Part shown: positions 1 through 7,751 of the stretch, piece after piece | Position numbering within the stretch: the first letter of the stretch is position 1 | Layout of the letters: the number at the start of each line of letters is the position of its first letter | Source: Campylobacteraceae bacterium | GTDB lineage: Bacteria; Campylobacterota; Campylobacteria; Campylobacterales; JALSKU01 | Direction of reading: 5' to 3' | DNA length: 37,928 bases | Assembly: GCA_026993075.1 (NCBI GenBank) | Contig: JALWUQ010000074.1 | Span: 1 to 37,928 of the forward strand | Notes under the pieces: generated by a model | What the model was told of the DNA's origin: nothing | What the model saw: the letters and a program-made list of their open reading frames with translations, nothing else | Database searches by the model: none | Made by a program: the position numbers and the translations under genes

Positions 1-126
1 GATAAGGAAAAGCCTCGTTTGGTTATGCATGCTTTTTTGGCTGCGGTTGAAAACTATAAAGATAGAAAAAATGGCTTCAAAAAAGGTGAAAAAATCAAGA
101 TAATCAGATCAGAGGAAAAAGATTGA
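1..126 (+). CDS. C-terminal end of an unidentified protein (partial)
   Basis: An open frame runs from the first base to a TGA at 124-126 and gives 41 residues, rich in Lys, ending in EEKD. It is missing from the ORF track because its start lies outside the window. I do not recognise the family from this fragment. Its TGA overlaps the TTG start of the next gene, so the two are probably co-transcribed and translationally coupled. Confidence 0.6.
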   Translation, partial: DKEKPRLVMHAFLAAVENYKDRKNGFKKGEKIKIIRSEEKD

Positions 127-419
127 ATATACTAATCCCAATAGATTCAAAAGAAAAAAGTACAGCAAATATAGCAAATTTAAGTAATGTAAAAGCTTGG
201 GCATTTATCTCTTTAAGTAATGGAAATATCGAGTATATTGATATATTTAAAACAAAGAATGATATTGAAAAATTGATTGATTTTGTAATCATAAAAAATA
301 AAGATGAAAATATCGAAGAATTTTTGGAAGAGGGTATTGAGGTGCTTGTCGCATCTTTTCAAAAAACTATTGAAGAGATTGTAGAAGCTTATATGTTTAG
401 AGAATTATATGAAATATGA
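123..419 (+). CDS. Small NifX/NifB-like (FeMo-cofactor-domain-like) protein
   Basis: This 98-residue protein begins MNILIPIDS and has a short beta-alpha-beta pattern, an acidic stretch around residues 58-71 and an IEVLVASF strand near residue 72. That pattern resembles the small RNase-H-like fold of dinitrogenase iron-molybdenum cofactor proteins (NifX/NafY/NifB C-terminal domain). The match is by fold pattern only, and no metal ligands are clear. No nif genes are nearby, so a role in nitrogen fixation is not implied. The start is TTG, overlapping the upstream stop, and its own stop overlaps the next ATG (ATGA), so it is the middle gene of a tightly coupled trio. Confidence 0.6.
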   Translation: MNILIPIDSKEKSTANIANLSNVKAWAFISLSNGNIEYIDIFKTKNDIEKLIDFVIIKNKDENIEEFLEEGIEVLVASFQKTIEEIVEAYMFRELYEI

Positions 420-886
420 CACATATTGAAGAGTTATTTACTGTTATTCCTTTATATCCAGGACAAAATATCTGCCTAATACATGATAAACAAGTAGATA
501 TAAGCCCAAGTCTTATAAAATTTTGTATTGAAAATGAAATCAATTTATACGTAAAAGATATAGAAGGAGATTTGTTATCTTTAAGCCATTTTCCTTTTGT
601 TAAAGTTGAAAAGTTCAGCTTTAAAGATAAAAGATATAATCTTCATTCTATTTTATATGATTTTATATTTTTTTCTTACAGCTTGGAAGATAATCATGAC
701 ATATTAAAAAAAATTTACCGAGTTACAAATAATGCCGGAAATATTTTTATTTTTACTAAAAGTGATCCAGATGAGTTAATAAAACTTCTTGAGAAAATAA
801 ACTTTGTAGCTATAAATGAAATAGATACTTTTAAAAAGACCCATATCATCTCAGCCAAAAAAATGCATGGCTGGATGAAAGTTTAA
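416..886 (+). CDS. Conserved hypothetical protein, possibly methyltransferase-like fold
   Basis: The product has 156 residues. Alternating strands and helices (ILYDFIFFSYSLED, then a GNIFIFTKSDPDELIKLL segment) recall the second half of a Rossmann-type methyltransferase. No glycine-rich SAM-binding loop is visible at the N-terminus, so enzymatic activity is doubtful. The conserved-looking tail is KKMHGWMKV. Translation is coupled to the NifX-like gene by an ATGA overlap. The TAA stop lies inside the left arm of the terminator palindrome that follows. I do not recognise a named family. Confidence 0.65.
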   Translation: MTHIEELFTVIPLYPGQNICLIHDKQVDISPSLIKFCIENEINLYVKDIEGDLLSLSHFPFVKVEKFSFKDKRYNLHSILYDFIFFSYSLEDNHDILKKIYRVTNNAGNIFIFTKSDPDELIKLLEKINFVAINEIDTFKKTHIISAKKMHGWMKV

Positions 887-912
887 GAGACCACTGCACA
901 GTGGCCTCTTAA
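883..912. terminator. Palindromic bidirectional terminator between convergent genes
   Basis: Fourteen-base arms, TTAAGAGACCACTG and CAGTGGCCTCTTAA, pair with one wobble around a two-base centre (CA). The structure sits between the convergent genes ending at 886 (+) and 914 (-). The + strand TAA is inside the left arm. There is no strong U tract on either side, so termination is inferred from the stem strength and position. Confidence 0.7.
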
Positions 913-913
913 G

Positions 914-3481
914 TCAAGGTACGAAATGTAAAATCTCAGGTTCGCTGTAATTTGGTACATTATCATAAGTAAAAATACTATAATATTTCTCTTTATCAAG
1001 TGAGCCGAATGTATCATAAGTATAATCATCTTTTCCGCCGTATATCTTAACACCATCCATAAAGTTTTTGGGAGGATGAAAAGAGTTTCTGACAACATAA
1101 ACTCCGATGAAATCTTCATCTTTTGGGTTTTTCCATGATAATTTTATCCTCCCTTTGTCTATCTTGTTTGCAAGATTAGTTACTTTGGATACAGGTGTTT
1201 TTCTCCTATTTATGTATTCTATGATTAATTTTGGCTTTATACCCCACTTAACTATTCTGTTTTTTACATTACTTTGAGTTGAAGTTGGTTTTATGATGAT
1301 TTCAAGTCTTTTGCTGTTTGCATGGATATTTTCAAGTGATAATTTTGAGAGGGTGTCAAATATAAAATAATGTTTTTCTCTTTTTTTAAGATCAACATCT
1401 CTTATTTCATAACCAATATATTCTACTCTTTCTCTATTTTTTATATCTTCATAACTTAAAATAATATCATTATCCAAGAGTTCAAGATAAAAACTTATAC
1501 CTTTTGATTTTGTGTAAACTGTTTGATTGCTAAGTTCTATATATGCTCTTGTTATAACTGTCGTACATGAACTTGGAAGAGTTGAGAGATCATACTCTAA
1601 ATGCCCATAGATTTTATTGCCATCTTTATTGTATCCGCTTTCAAACTGGGATTTTTTAAGGTTTTGACTAATAGATTCGGCAATATTTGGTTCTATTTCT
1701 ATTTTTTGTGAAGGTATTGTGTATTTGATTTCGAGCATAGGACGGTAGTGAAGTCCACCTCCATAGTTTCCGTATCCTATATCAAACTGCATCATTTGAG
1801 AATCTTCGCCATAAGGCAGTGTTTTTGGTCCATCAACTCTAAAAACTGCTTTGTTTTTTATGAGTTCTTTTTGGAGCAAGGAGCATTGGTAAGAGGAAAA
1901 TTCCCAATAATTCCATATACCCTGAGTTAAAGACTGAGACTTGATAGCATCACCTATAACCTGGATACAAGGTGCATTTTCTACTTGAGCAAAATCAGCC
2001 ACATCATTTATGTCATCATTATCAAGCAAGCTCAAATTCCACTCACCAAATCTTTCTATTTTTGCCGCAACTCTGTTCATGGGATAAAGATGAAGTCTTG
2101 CTTTTTTTATGATGGCATTTTTTGGAATGGAACTTGTATCATAGCAAATAAGTGCGTTGCATATACCTTTTGTTTTGTTTATACCGACAAAAAGTGAATT
2201 ATTGCCAAAATGAGATCTATTTGTCTCATTCATATTTTCTCCGACATAGCCTGTCTCGTTTTTTAAGGCAAATAACATTTTTGAAAATTCATCTTTTTCC
2301 AAACCAGTTTTTACCTTTACAACAGGAGCAAAAGGAGATCGTAAATTTGTTTGTTTGTTTACCGCTCTTATGGTGTAGTAGTAAGTGGTGGCAGACTCTA
2401 ACTCAATGTCTTTAAAAGTGTGCTCTTTTGTTATGCCTACTATGTTTTGGATTTCGCAAGAGGCTTTATCTTTTGTATTTCTATAAATCTCAAAATAAAT
2501 ATCATTTCTTAATTCATAATCCCACCGGAGTTTTAAAAAAGTCTCTTCTACACATTGTATGGTAAAGTTATCAACTCTTTTAGGAGCTAATGAAGAGTAA
2601 TTGATAGTCTCTTTAAAAGCTTCTAAGAGTGCGGGAATGTTTTCATTGATACTGCTACTCATAACTTTCATATAATCTGGTATATTTTTAGTACCGACTT
2701 CTACAACGATAGCTTTGATGCCTTTTGAGTAATAGTACTCTCTACCGCTTCCGCTTATGAGTTTAGCAGGTGGTTTGCCTCTGTGTATACCATAGTTTCT
2801 ACCTGTTACTTTGTGTATTTTTTCACTCATATTAGCACATATTGTGTTAAGATCTGTTCCATCTATCTCTTGTTCGTGTCGAAATTTATGAGCTGGAAAA
2901 AATACATTTCCCTGCGAATGATAATCAAGTGCAATGGTTATATTATTATGAGTATCGACAAACTCTTTTATAGCTTTTGTCTCAGGTTCGCTAAATGCTT
3001 CTTCACCGCCATAAACATTTGAGCTCATTTGAGAAGTTTTAACAAAGCCTATGGAAAAATTTCTGTTTAAATCCACTCCATAAGAGCCGTCTTTGTTTTT
3101 CTTTCTGTTTTTTCTCCAAAATGAAAAGTGCTTTCTTGAATACTCAAATCCGTCAGGATTTAGGCAAGGTACCATATATAAAGTAGATCTTTTTAAATAC
3201 TCTTTTATTTGGGGATTTGTATCAAAATTATTTAAAATATATGTTATAAATTTTAAACATAGCTCATGTCCTATCCACTCTCTTGCATGTATGGTTCCTG
3301 TAAAAAGCAGTGCCGGTTTTGTACTCTCATTTTCTATATCAAACGATAAAGTTGCTAAAACAATATCTCTGTTTTCATGAGTTTTGCCTATGCTTTTTAC
3401 TTGTAAAATATCTGGAAATTTATCAGATAAATTTTTTAAAAGTTTTGTGCCTTCATCATAGGAAAGATATTGATTTTTCAA
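914..3481 (-). CDS. M14 zinc carboxypeptidase with C-terminal FN3 and DNRLRE-like modules
   Basis: This 855-residue protein has a complete M14 catalytic domain (about 1-300). Zinc ligands are H65 and E68 in HAREW and H188 in DYHSQG. The substrate-binding RKNR and DLNRNF motifs are present, and the catalytic Glu is E261 in VEVGT. The rest looks modular: a fibronectin type III-like domain (about 305-395), two beta-rich regions resembling DNRLRE domains (about 410-580 and 590-755), and a second FN3-like domain at the end. Such modules are usually extracellular, yet no signal peptide is visible. The start is TTG placed directly after the TAG of the upstream ATP-grasp gene, with AAGGA about ten bases before it, so translation is probably coupled. 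It likely removes C-terminal residues from a peptide; the substrate is unknown. Confidence 0.88.
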   Translation of the reverse strand: MKNQYLSYDEGTKLLKNLSDKFPDILQVKSIGKTHENRDIVLATLSFDIENESTKPALLFTGTIHAREWIGHELCLKFITYILNNFDTNPQIKEYLKRSTLYMVPCLNPDGFEYSRKHFSFWRKNRKKNKDGSYGVDLNRNFSIGFVKTSQMSSNVYGGEEAFSEPETKAIKEFVDTHNNITIALDYHSQGNVFFPAHKFRHEQEIDGTDLNTICANMSEKIHKVTGRNYGIHRGKPPAKLISGSGREYYYSKGIKAIVVEVGTKNIPDYMKVMSSSINENIPALLEAFKETINYSSLAPKRVDNFTIQCVEETFLKLRWDYELRNDIYFEIYRNTKDKASCEIQNIVGITKEHTFKDIELESATTYYYTIRAVNKQTNLRSPFAPVVKVKTGLEKDEFSKMLFALKNETGYVGENMNETNRSHFGNNSLFVGINKTKGICNALICYDTSSIPKNAIIKKARLHLYPMNRVAAKIERFGEWNLSLLDNDDINDVADFAQVENAPCIQVIGDAIKSQSLTQGIWNYWEFSSYQCSLLQKELIKNKAVFRVDGPKTLPYGEDSQMMQFDIGYGNYGGGLHYRPMLEIKYTIPSQKIEIEPNIAESISQNLKKSQFESGYNKDGNKIYGHLEYDLSTLPSSCTTVITRAYIELSNQTVYTKSKGISFYLELLDNDIILSYEDIKNRERVEYIGYEIRDVDLKKREKHYFIFDTLSKLSLENIHANSKRLEIIIKPTSTQSNVKNRIVKWGIKPKLIIEYINRRKTPVSKVTNLANKIDKGRIKLSWKNPKDEDFIGVYVVRNSFHPPKNFMDGVKIYGGKDDYTYDTFGSLDKEKYYSIFTYDNVPNYSEPEILHFVP

Positions 3482-4897
3482 CTATTTATTCCTTTTTTCT
3501 AAAAATTCATTCCATTTTTTCATAAGAGAATCAACAATACTTTTAGAAATACCTTTTATCTCAAGGAGCGCTTCAGGTTCAAACTGTAGAGTTTGCACTA
3601 TCTTTGAATGTTTCAAATCATTTAGTATAGCTTTTGCTTTTTTCTCTCCTATGCCTTTTACAGAAGTTAAGAATTTGTGTATCTCTTTATGGGTTAATCG
3701 TATCTTTTTAGATGCTTCATCTCCACTTGCAAAAGGAGTCTTTTCTCTTTTAAGATTTTTTACTTTCATAGACTTTATGCTCTTTAACGCAAATCTATCT
3801 TGAAAATTCCAAGTTTCACTCGGCCACTCTTCAAAAAGTTTTTTTCTCACATCAAACATTTGATATTTTTTATCAAGCTTATGAAGATATACTTTCTCTT
3901 TTCCAAAAGTTTTTTTCTTTTTCCCAAAATATGCTCCATCAAAACTTGGAGAATATTTTCCAAAATTTATATGTCTCATAGTTCTTAAAAGTGAACTGTC
4001 TATTTTGCCGAGTTCTTCCCAGTTAAACATAGGAATATGAGGTTTTCTCAAAGTTTTACTACTTAAACTCCACATCAAGTATTCTCCTATCCAGTCTCTT
4101 ACATAAGGAAATGCCGCAAACGCTGTCGCACATTCGAGTATCCTTACTTTGGAATCTTTGCCATAAGCAATATCGCATGCCCAGTATTCAGCTTTTGCTG
4201 CCTTGCTTGTCTTAACTGCTAAATCAAGAACAGATTTTGGAACATTTTGATAATCCATACTCCCGCCCTGAGAGGTATTTGTAAGCCATTCACCCTTAGG
4301 CGGTCTTCTCCAAAAAGCACATACAGGTTTGTGGCCTATTAGCATGACTCTGATATCAGCTTGCATTGGTATGAAATCCTGTATATACATAGGGTGATAT
4401 TTTTTCTTATCAAAAAGTTTTACAGCCTCTTTTTTACTGTCAACTTTATGTACGAAATAACCGCCATAGTTTGAAGGACCGTAGCTTCTTTTTATGATTT
4501 TTGGATATTTTGTTTTTTCTAAAAATTTATACCCCTTGCCTCTATCATAAAATATATGAGTTCTTGGGATTGGCAAGTGGTATTTCCATGCAAATCTTGT
4601 AACATTCTCTTTTGATTTATTGGAAAATTGAGTATCCAAAGAGGGGATAAATCTTACACCGGGCAATTCTCTTGCAATCTCTCTAAAAGTTTCATAAGCA
4701 GTTGCAGGGATATTGCCTATGAGTACATCAATCTTTTTCTTTTTAACTTCTTTTATAAATCTGTCTTTATCATTTTTCCAATGATAAGTCACACTCTCTA
4801 TCTTGTCAGGCCATCCTCTAAAGTTGGAATGGTCAAAAAACCTAAGTACATAATCCAAATACAAAAATCCGAGTTTTGGTAATTTTTTCTTACTCAT
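3482..4897 (-). CDS. ATP-grasp protein fused to C-terminal helix-hairpin-helix motifs
   Basis: The product has 471 residues. Residues about 60-275 form an ATP-grasp core of the RimK superfamily: KIIKRSYGPSNYGG (nucleotide-binding lysine and glycine loop), DIRVMLIG, a TNTSQGG segment and D242 in CDIAYG. The usual metal-binding ExN reads E255-C-A257 (LECATAF), so the Asn is missing. A Lys-rich linker leads to two helix-hairpin-helix motifs, SVKGIGEKKAKAIL (about 412-425) and LLEIKGISKSIV (about 444-455), of the type that binds DNA or RNA in UvrC and ComEA. It overlaps the upstream RimK-like gene by 8 bases and abuts the M14 gene. It is either a ligase with altered metal coordination or a non-catalytic partner. 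Confidence 0.85.
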   Translation of the reverse strand: MSKKKLPKLGFLYLDYVLRFFDHSNFRGWPDKIESVTYHWKNDKDRFIKEVKKKKIDVLIGNIPATAYETFREIARELPGVRFIPSLDTQFSNKSKENVTRFAWKYHLPIPRTHIFYDRGKGYKFLEKTKYPKIIKRSYGPSNYGGYFVHKVDSKKEAVKLFDKKKYHPMYIQDFIPMQADIRVMLIGHKPVCAFWRRPPKGEWLTNTSQGGSMDYQNVPKSVLDLAVKTSKAAKAEYWACDIAYGKDSKVRILECATAFAAFPYVRDWIGEYLMWSLSSKTLRKPHIPMFNWEELGKIDSSLLRTMRHINFGKYSPSFDGAYFGKKKKTFGKEKVYLHKLDKKYQMFDVRKKLFEEWPSETWNFQDRFALKSIKSMKVKNLKREKTPFASGDEASKKIRLTHKEIHKFLTSVKGIGEKKAKAILNDLKHSKIVQTLQFEPEALLEIKGISKSIVDSLMKKWNEFLEKRNK

Positions 4898-5804
4898 TTG
4901 TTTCCTTTTGTTTTATTTTTCTATCTATCAGTTCGACTATTTTTTCTATCTTTTTATCATTAAAATCAAGTCCCATTTTTTCTTGCTCAGGGGTAGCAAA
5001 AGCTGGTATTCCATTTACTTCCAAGACTATATACTCTTCTTTTTTCTTATCATATATGATATCGACTCCTGCTATATCAAGTCCTGTTGCTTTAGTTGCA
5101 CTTATTGCCAAATCTATCAACTTATCATCTGCTTCTCTTAAAAATACAGTACCACCACTAGTTACATTTGTTCGCCAATCCCCATCTCCTGCTTTTCTAC
5201 CATAGCATGAGATAAATTTGCCATCTACTATATCGACTCTAAAATCGGTATTATCATATTCTATAAATCTCTCAAGATATAAAAATCTCAAATCCGCCTG
5301 GTTTAAAAAAGGCATAAGAACATCCAGCGTTGCCTCATTTTCTATCTTGGTAAGTCCAACTCCTCCCCAGCCGTCAACCGGTTTGTAAACCATCTTCTTC
5401 CACTCTCTTATAAACGCTTTTAAGTGTTTTTTGTCATCTCTATGGCAAAGTCTAAAATCAGTTGTAGGAATTGCGTTGTTTTTTAAAGTAAATGTTGTTT
5501 GAAATTTATCTTCAGTAAGCTCAAATGCTTCATAAGAGTTTATCATAGGAATAAGAGTATTTAAAATTTTGTACATATAAACTTGATATTGAGTTTGTTC
5601 ACCTGCGTTGTAGCTGAAAAATAGATCCAAATCATTAAGCAAAACATTGCCTATATAAATATTTTGACCAATAACTATAGCATCTCTCAAATTCAAATCA
5701 GTGATCGCATTTATATCTCTTTCTTTGAGTTTGGAAACAATTTTTTTTTCTACCTCTTTTCCGCCGCCGTTTTTATACATCCAGATACCGACAGTTCGCC
5801 TCAT
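4890..5804 (-). CDS. RimK-like ATP-grasp ligase
   Basis: This 304-residue protein has all the expected RimK-family elements: YKPVDGWGGVG (K141 and the nucleotide loop), DFRVDIVDGKFI (about 187-198), the WRTNVTSGG loop, D248 in AGVDII, and E262/N264 in LEVNGIP. These form the two-magnesium ATP site that makes an acyl phosphate and joins a carboxylate to an amine, typically adding Glu or a related amino acid. The start is supported by TAGGAG eight bases upstream of ATG and by a -10 box at 5835-5840. It is the first gene of the operon with the HhH ATP-grasp and M14 genes. The exact substrate cannot be read from sequence. Confidence 0.9.
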   Translation of the reverse strand: MRRTVGIWMYKNGGGKEVEKKIVSKLKERDINAITDLNLRDAIVIGQNIYIGNVLLNDLDLFFSYNAGEQTQYQVYMYKILNTLIPMINSYEAFELTEDKFQTTFTLKNNAIPTTDFRLCHRDDKKHLKAFIREWKKMVYKPVDGWGGVGLTKIENEATLDVLMPFLNQADLRFLYLERFIEYDNTDFRVDIVDGKFISCYGRKAGDGDWRTNVTSGGTVFLREADDKLIDLAISATKATGLDIAGVDIIYDKKKEEYIVLEVNGIPAFATPEQEKMGLDFNDKKIEKIVELIDRKIKQKETNE

Positions 5805-5834
5805 GATATAACTCCTAAGATCAGTTAATTATGA

Positions 5835-5857
5835 ATTATACTGAAATTTAGTATAAT
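5835..5857. promoter_or_regulatory. Divergent promoter: 23-bp palindrome holding both -10 boxes
   Basis: ATTATACT and AGTATAAT form perfect 8-base arms around a 7-base centre. The right arm contains TATAAT (5852-5857) for the M20 gene, and the left arm contains its mirror image (5835-5840) for the ATP-grasp operon. Predicted starts are near 5864 (+) and 5828 (-). Each promoter's -35 region falls on or beside the other's -10 box. Confidence 0.65.
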
Positions 5858-5892
5858 TATCAAAGCCAAATAGCTCAAGCAGGAGTGATAAT

Positions 5893-6990
5893 ATGAAATT
5901 TTTTAAAGAGTTAAAACAACTTGTGGAGATAAATTCTTATACCGAGAATAAAGTAGGAGTTGATAAAAATGGAGAAATTTATATAACAAAACTCATCCCT
6001 TTGGGGTTCGAATATAAAATATACAAAAGAGAAAATATAGGTAATCATTTACTTTTTACCTCACCAAAAAAAGAGGGTAAAAAATTGCTTCTTTTGGGTC
6101 ATATGGATACAGTTTTTCCAAAAGATATATTTGAAAAATATAGTGAAGATGAGACTTGGGTGTATGGACCTGGAGTTTGTGATATGAAAGGTGGTAATAT
6201 CGTAGCTATTGAAGCCCTTAGAAATATCTTTCATAAGTTTGGCAAGATTGAAAATATTGATTTTTTATTGGTAAGTGATGAAGAAGGGGGAAGTGACGAC
6301 TCTAAGTTTGTTACTTCCAAAGTGGCAAAAGAGTATGACTATGCACTTGTATATGAAGCTGCTGGGAAAAATATGGAAGTGGTAATTGCCAGAAAAGGTG
6401 CAGGGACTTTTTATGTAGATATAAAAGGCAAAGCAGCACATGCAGGCAACAACTATGCTTTGGGGGTTGATGCAAACTTAGAAGCAAGTTACAAACTTCA
6501 AGAGTTAGTGAAACTGACTGATACGAAAAAAGGTACAACTTTAAATGTGGGTAAGATAGAAGGAGGTGTTGGTGCAAACACTATATCTCCTCATGCAAAA
6601 ATGACTTTTGAGATAAGATACACAAATACAAATGAAAGAGATAGACTTGTAAAAGAGATCAACAAAATCATATCAACTTGTTATGTAAAAGGTACCAGAT
6701 CAACTCTTAGTGGTGGAATACAAAGAGATGTAATGCAACCGACTAAAGAGCAAAGTGAATTTTTAGAAAATATAGAAAAATTTATCACTAAAAAGCTACT
6801 TAAAGAAAAAAGAGGCGGAGTCAGTGATGCAAATATAGTAGCTTCCCAAAGGGTACCTGTACTTGATGGTTTTGGTCCTTTTGGAGATGGAGATCACACA
6901 AAAAAAGAAAGAGCATTAAAAAGCAGTTTCAAACAGAGGATAGAGCTTAGCACAAAGATTTTTGAAGGAGTATTAAAACACAAAATATAA
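5893..6990 (+). CDS. M20 family metallopeptidase (CPG2/glutamate carboxypeptidase-like)
   Basis: This 365-residue protein carries the full M20A di-zinc site: H70 and D72 in GHMDT, D97 in CDMKGG, E130/E131 in SDEEGG, E155 in YEAAGK and a C-terminal His in GDGDHTKKE. H183 in AAHAG is the dimerisation-domain His. The layout matches carboxypeptidase G2, which removes a C-terminal glutamate; LysK and DapE belong to the same clan. The ATG has CAGGAG seven bases upstream. It is transcribed away from the ATP-grasp/M14 operon across a shared palindromic promoter, which suggests one process. It probably acts in the cytoplasm, as no signal peptide is seen. Confidence 0.9.
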   Translation: MKFFKELKQLVEINSYTENKVGVDKNGEIYITKLIPLGFEYKIYKRENIGNHLLFTSPKKEGKKLLLLGHMDTVFPKDIFEKYSEDETWVYGPGVCDMKGGNIVAIEALRNIFHKFGKIENIDFLLVSDEEGGSDDSKFVTSKVAKEYDYALVYEAAGKNMEVVIARKGAGTFYVDIKGKAAHAGNNYALGVDANLEASYKLQELVKLTDTKKGTTLNVGKIEGGVGANTISPHAKMTFEIRYTNTNERDRLVKEINKIISTCYVKGTRSTLSGGIQRDVMQPTKEQSEFLENIEKFITKKLLKEKRGGVSDANIVASQRVPVLDGFGPFGDGDHTKKERALKSSFKQRIELSTKIFEGVLKHKI

Positions 6991-7028
6991 AAATTTATCT
7001 TTATTGCTTATGATAGTTTTGGTCTAAT

Positions 7029-7751
7029 TTAACCGGTATTTTGTATGCTTTTTTCAAAAAACAAGTGGGTTAGATATATTACGAAAAAAACTTGAAAAAA
7101 GAGTCCTAAAATGGGTATTAGCGAGATTATATAAAATATCAAAGTAGTTGCTATGAAGCTTTTTTTCTCTTTTTGGGTTATGAGTGTATATCTTTTGTAA
7201 TTTTCTATGTTTGAGCCTATGTCTATAATCAAGAGGTTGTGAAAAAGGTAGTAAAAAGGTATATTAAATATAAAAAAGTTTACCCCCGGTACTATTAGAA
7301 GTGGGATTGCAACAAATATAAGAAATATAAAAATACTGACAGTTTTGACATATAACCATACAGATTTGCCAAAATCTATCTCTCCTCTTATAAAATTGGG
7401 ATAGTATTTTTTCTGTAAGGTTTTTACAATGTATGGTGTAAAAAAGCCTATGACAATAATAGCGATAATGACTGAAAAAAGCACTATCAAAATAGTACCG
7501 AAAAGATAAAAAAAAGTTATCAATACCCACTTTACAAGAGCTAAGGTAAATATGTAATTAACAATAGGATGGATGTCAGGATTAATATTTGTAAAGTTAT
7601 TGCCGTTTGAATTTAAGAAATTAATAAATTCACTGCCGCTATAGAGAAAAAAGCTTCCAAATACCAAAAAAGAGATTAAAAAAGGAAGAGTTGAAAGAAG
7701 TAAAAATTTTAGTGTAAAAAAATCTTCCAGACTCTTTTTTAGTGTGTTCAT
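7029..7751 (-). CDS. EI24/CysZ-like integral membrane protein
   Basis: The product has 240 residues and four or more hydrophobic segments (about 17-37, 63-85, 85-107, 135-165 and 205-230). The IPFYYLFHNLLIIDIGSN and YKRYTLITQKEKKSF segments are typical of the EI24 domain family that includes the sulfate permease CysZ. No sulfate-assimilation genes are nearby, so sulfate transport is not supported by context. Its start overlaps the stop of dut by four bases (ATGA), so the two are translationally coupled. It is convergent with the M20 gene, with 38 bases and no obvious hairpin between them. Confidence 0.75.
   Translation of the reverse strand: MNTLKKSLEDFFTLKFLLLSTLPFLISFLVFGSFFLYSGSEFINFLNSNGNNFTNINPDIHPIVNYIFTLALVKWVLITFFYLFGTILIVLFSVIIAIIVIGFFTPYIVKTLQKKYYPNFIRGEIDFGKSVWLYVKTVSIFIFLIFVAIPLLIVPGVNFFIFNIPFYYLFHNLLIIDIGSNIENYKRYTLITQKEKKSFIATTLIFYIISLIPILGLFFQVFFVIYLTHLFFEKSIQNTG

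Noticed and set aside
4890-5804. Calling this gene rimK (ribosomal protein S6 modification) outright
   Set aside because: The fold and metal site match the superfamily, but context gives carboxypeptidases and a second ATP-grasp protein, and the superfamily covers many substrates.
5893-6990. Naming the M20 peptidase dapE, argE or lysK
   Set aside because: Motifs fit the CPG2-like branch best, and no lysine pathway or carrier-protein gene adjoins it; argJ, which would replace argE, is 30 kb away.
7029-7751. Naming the EI24 protein cysZ
   Set aside because: No sulfate-assimilation genes are nearby and the family is broader than sulfate permeases.
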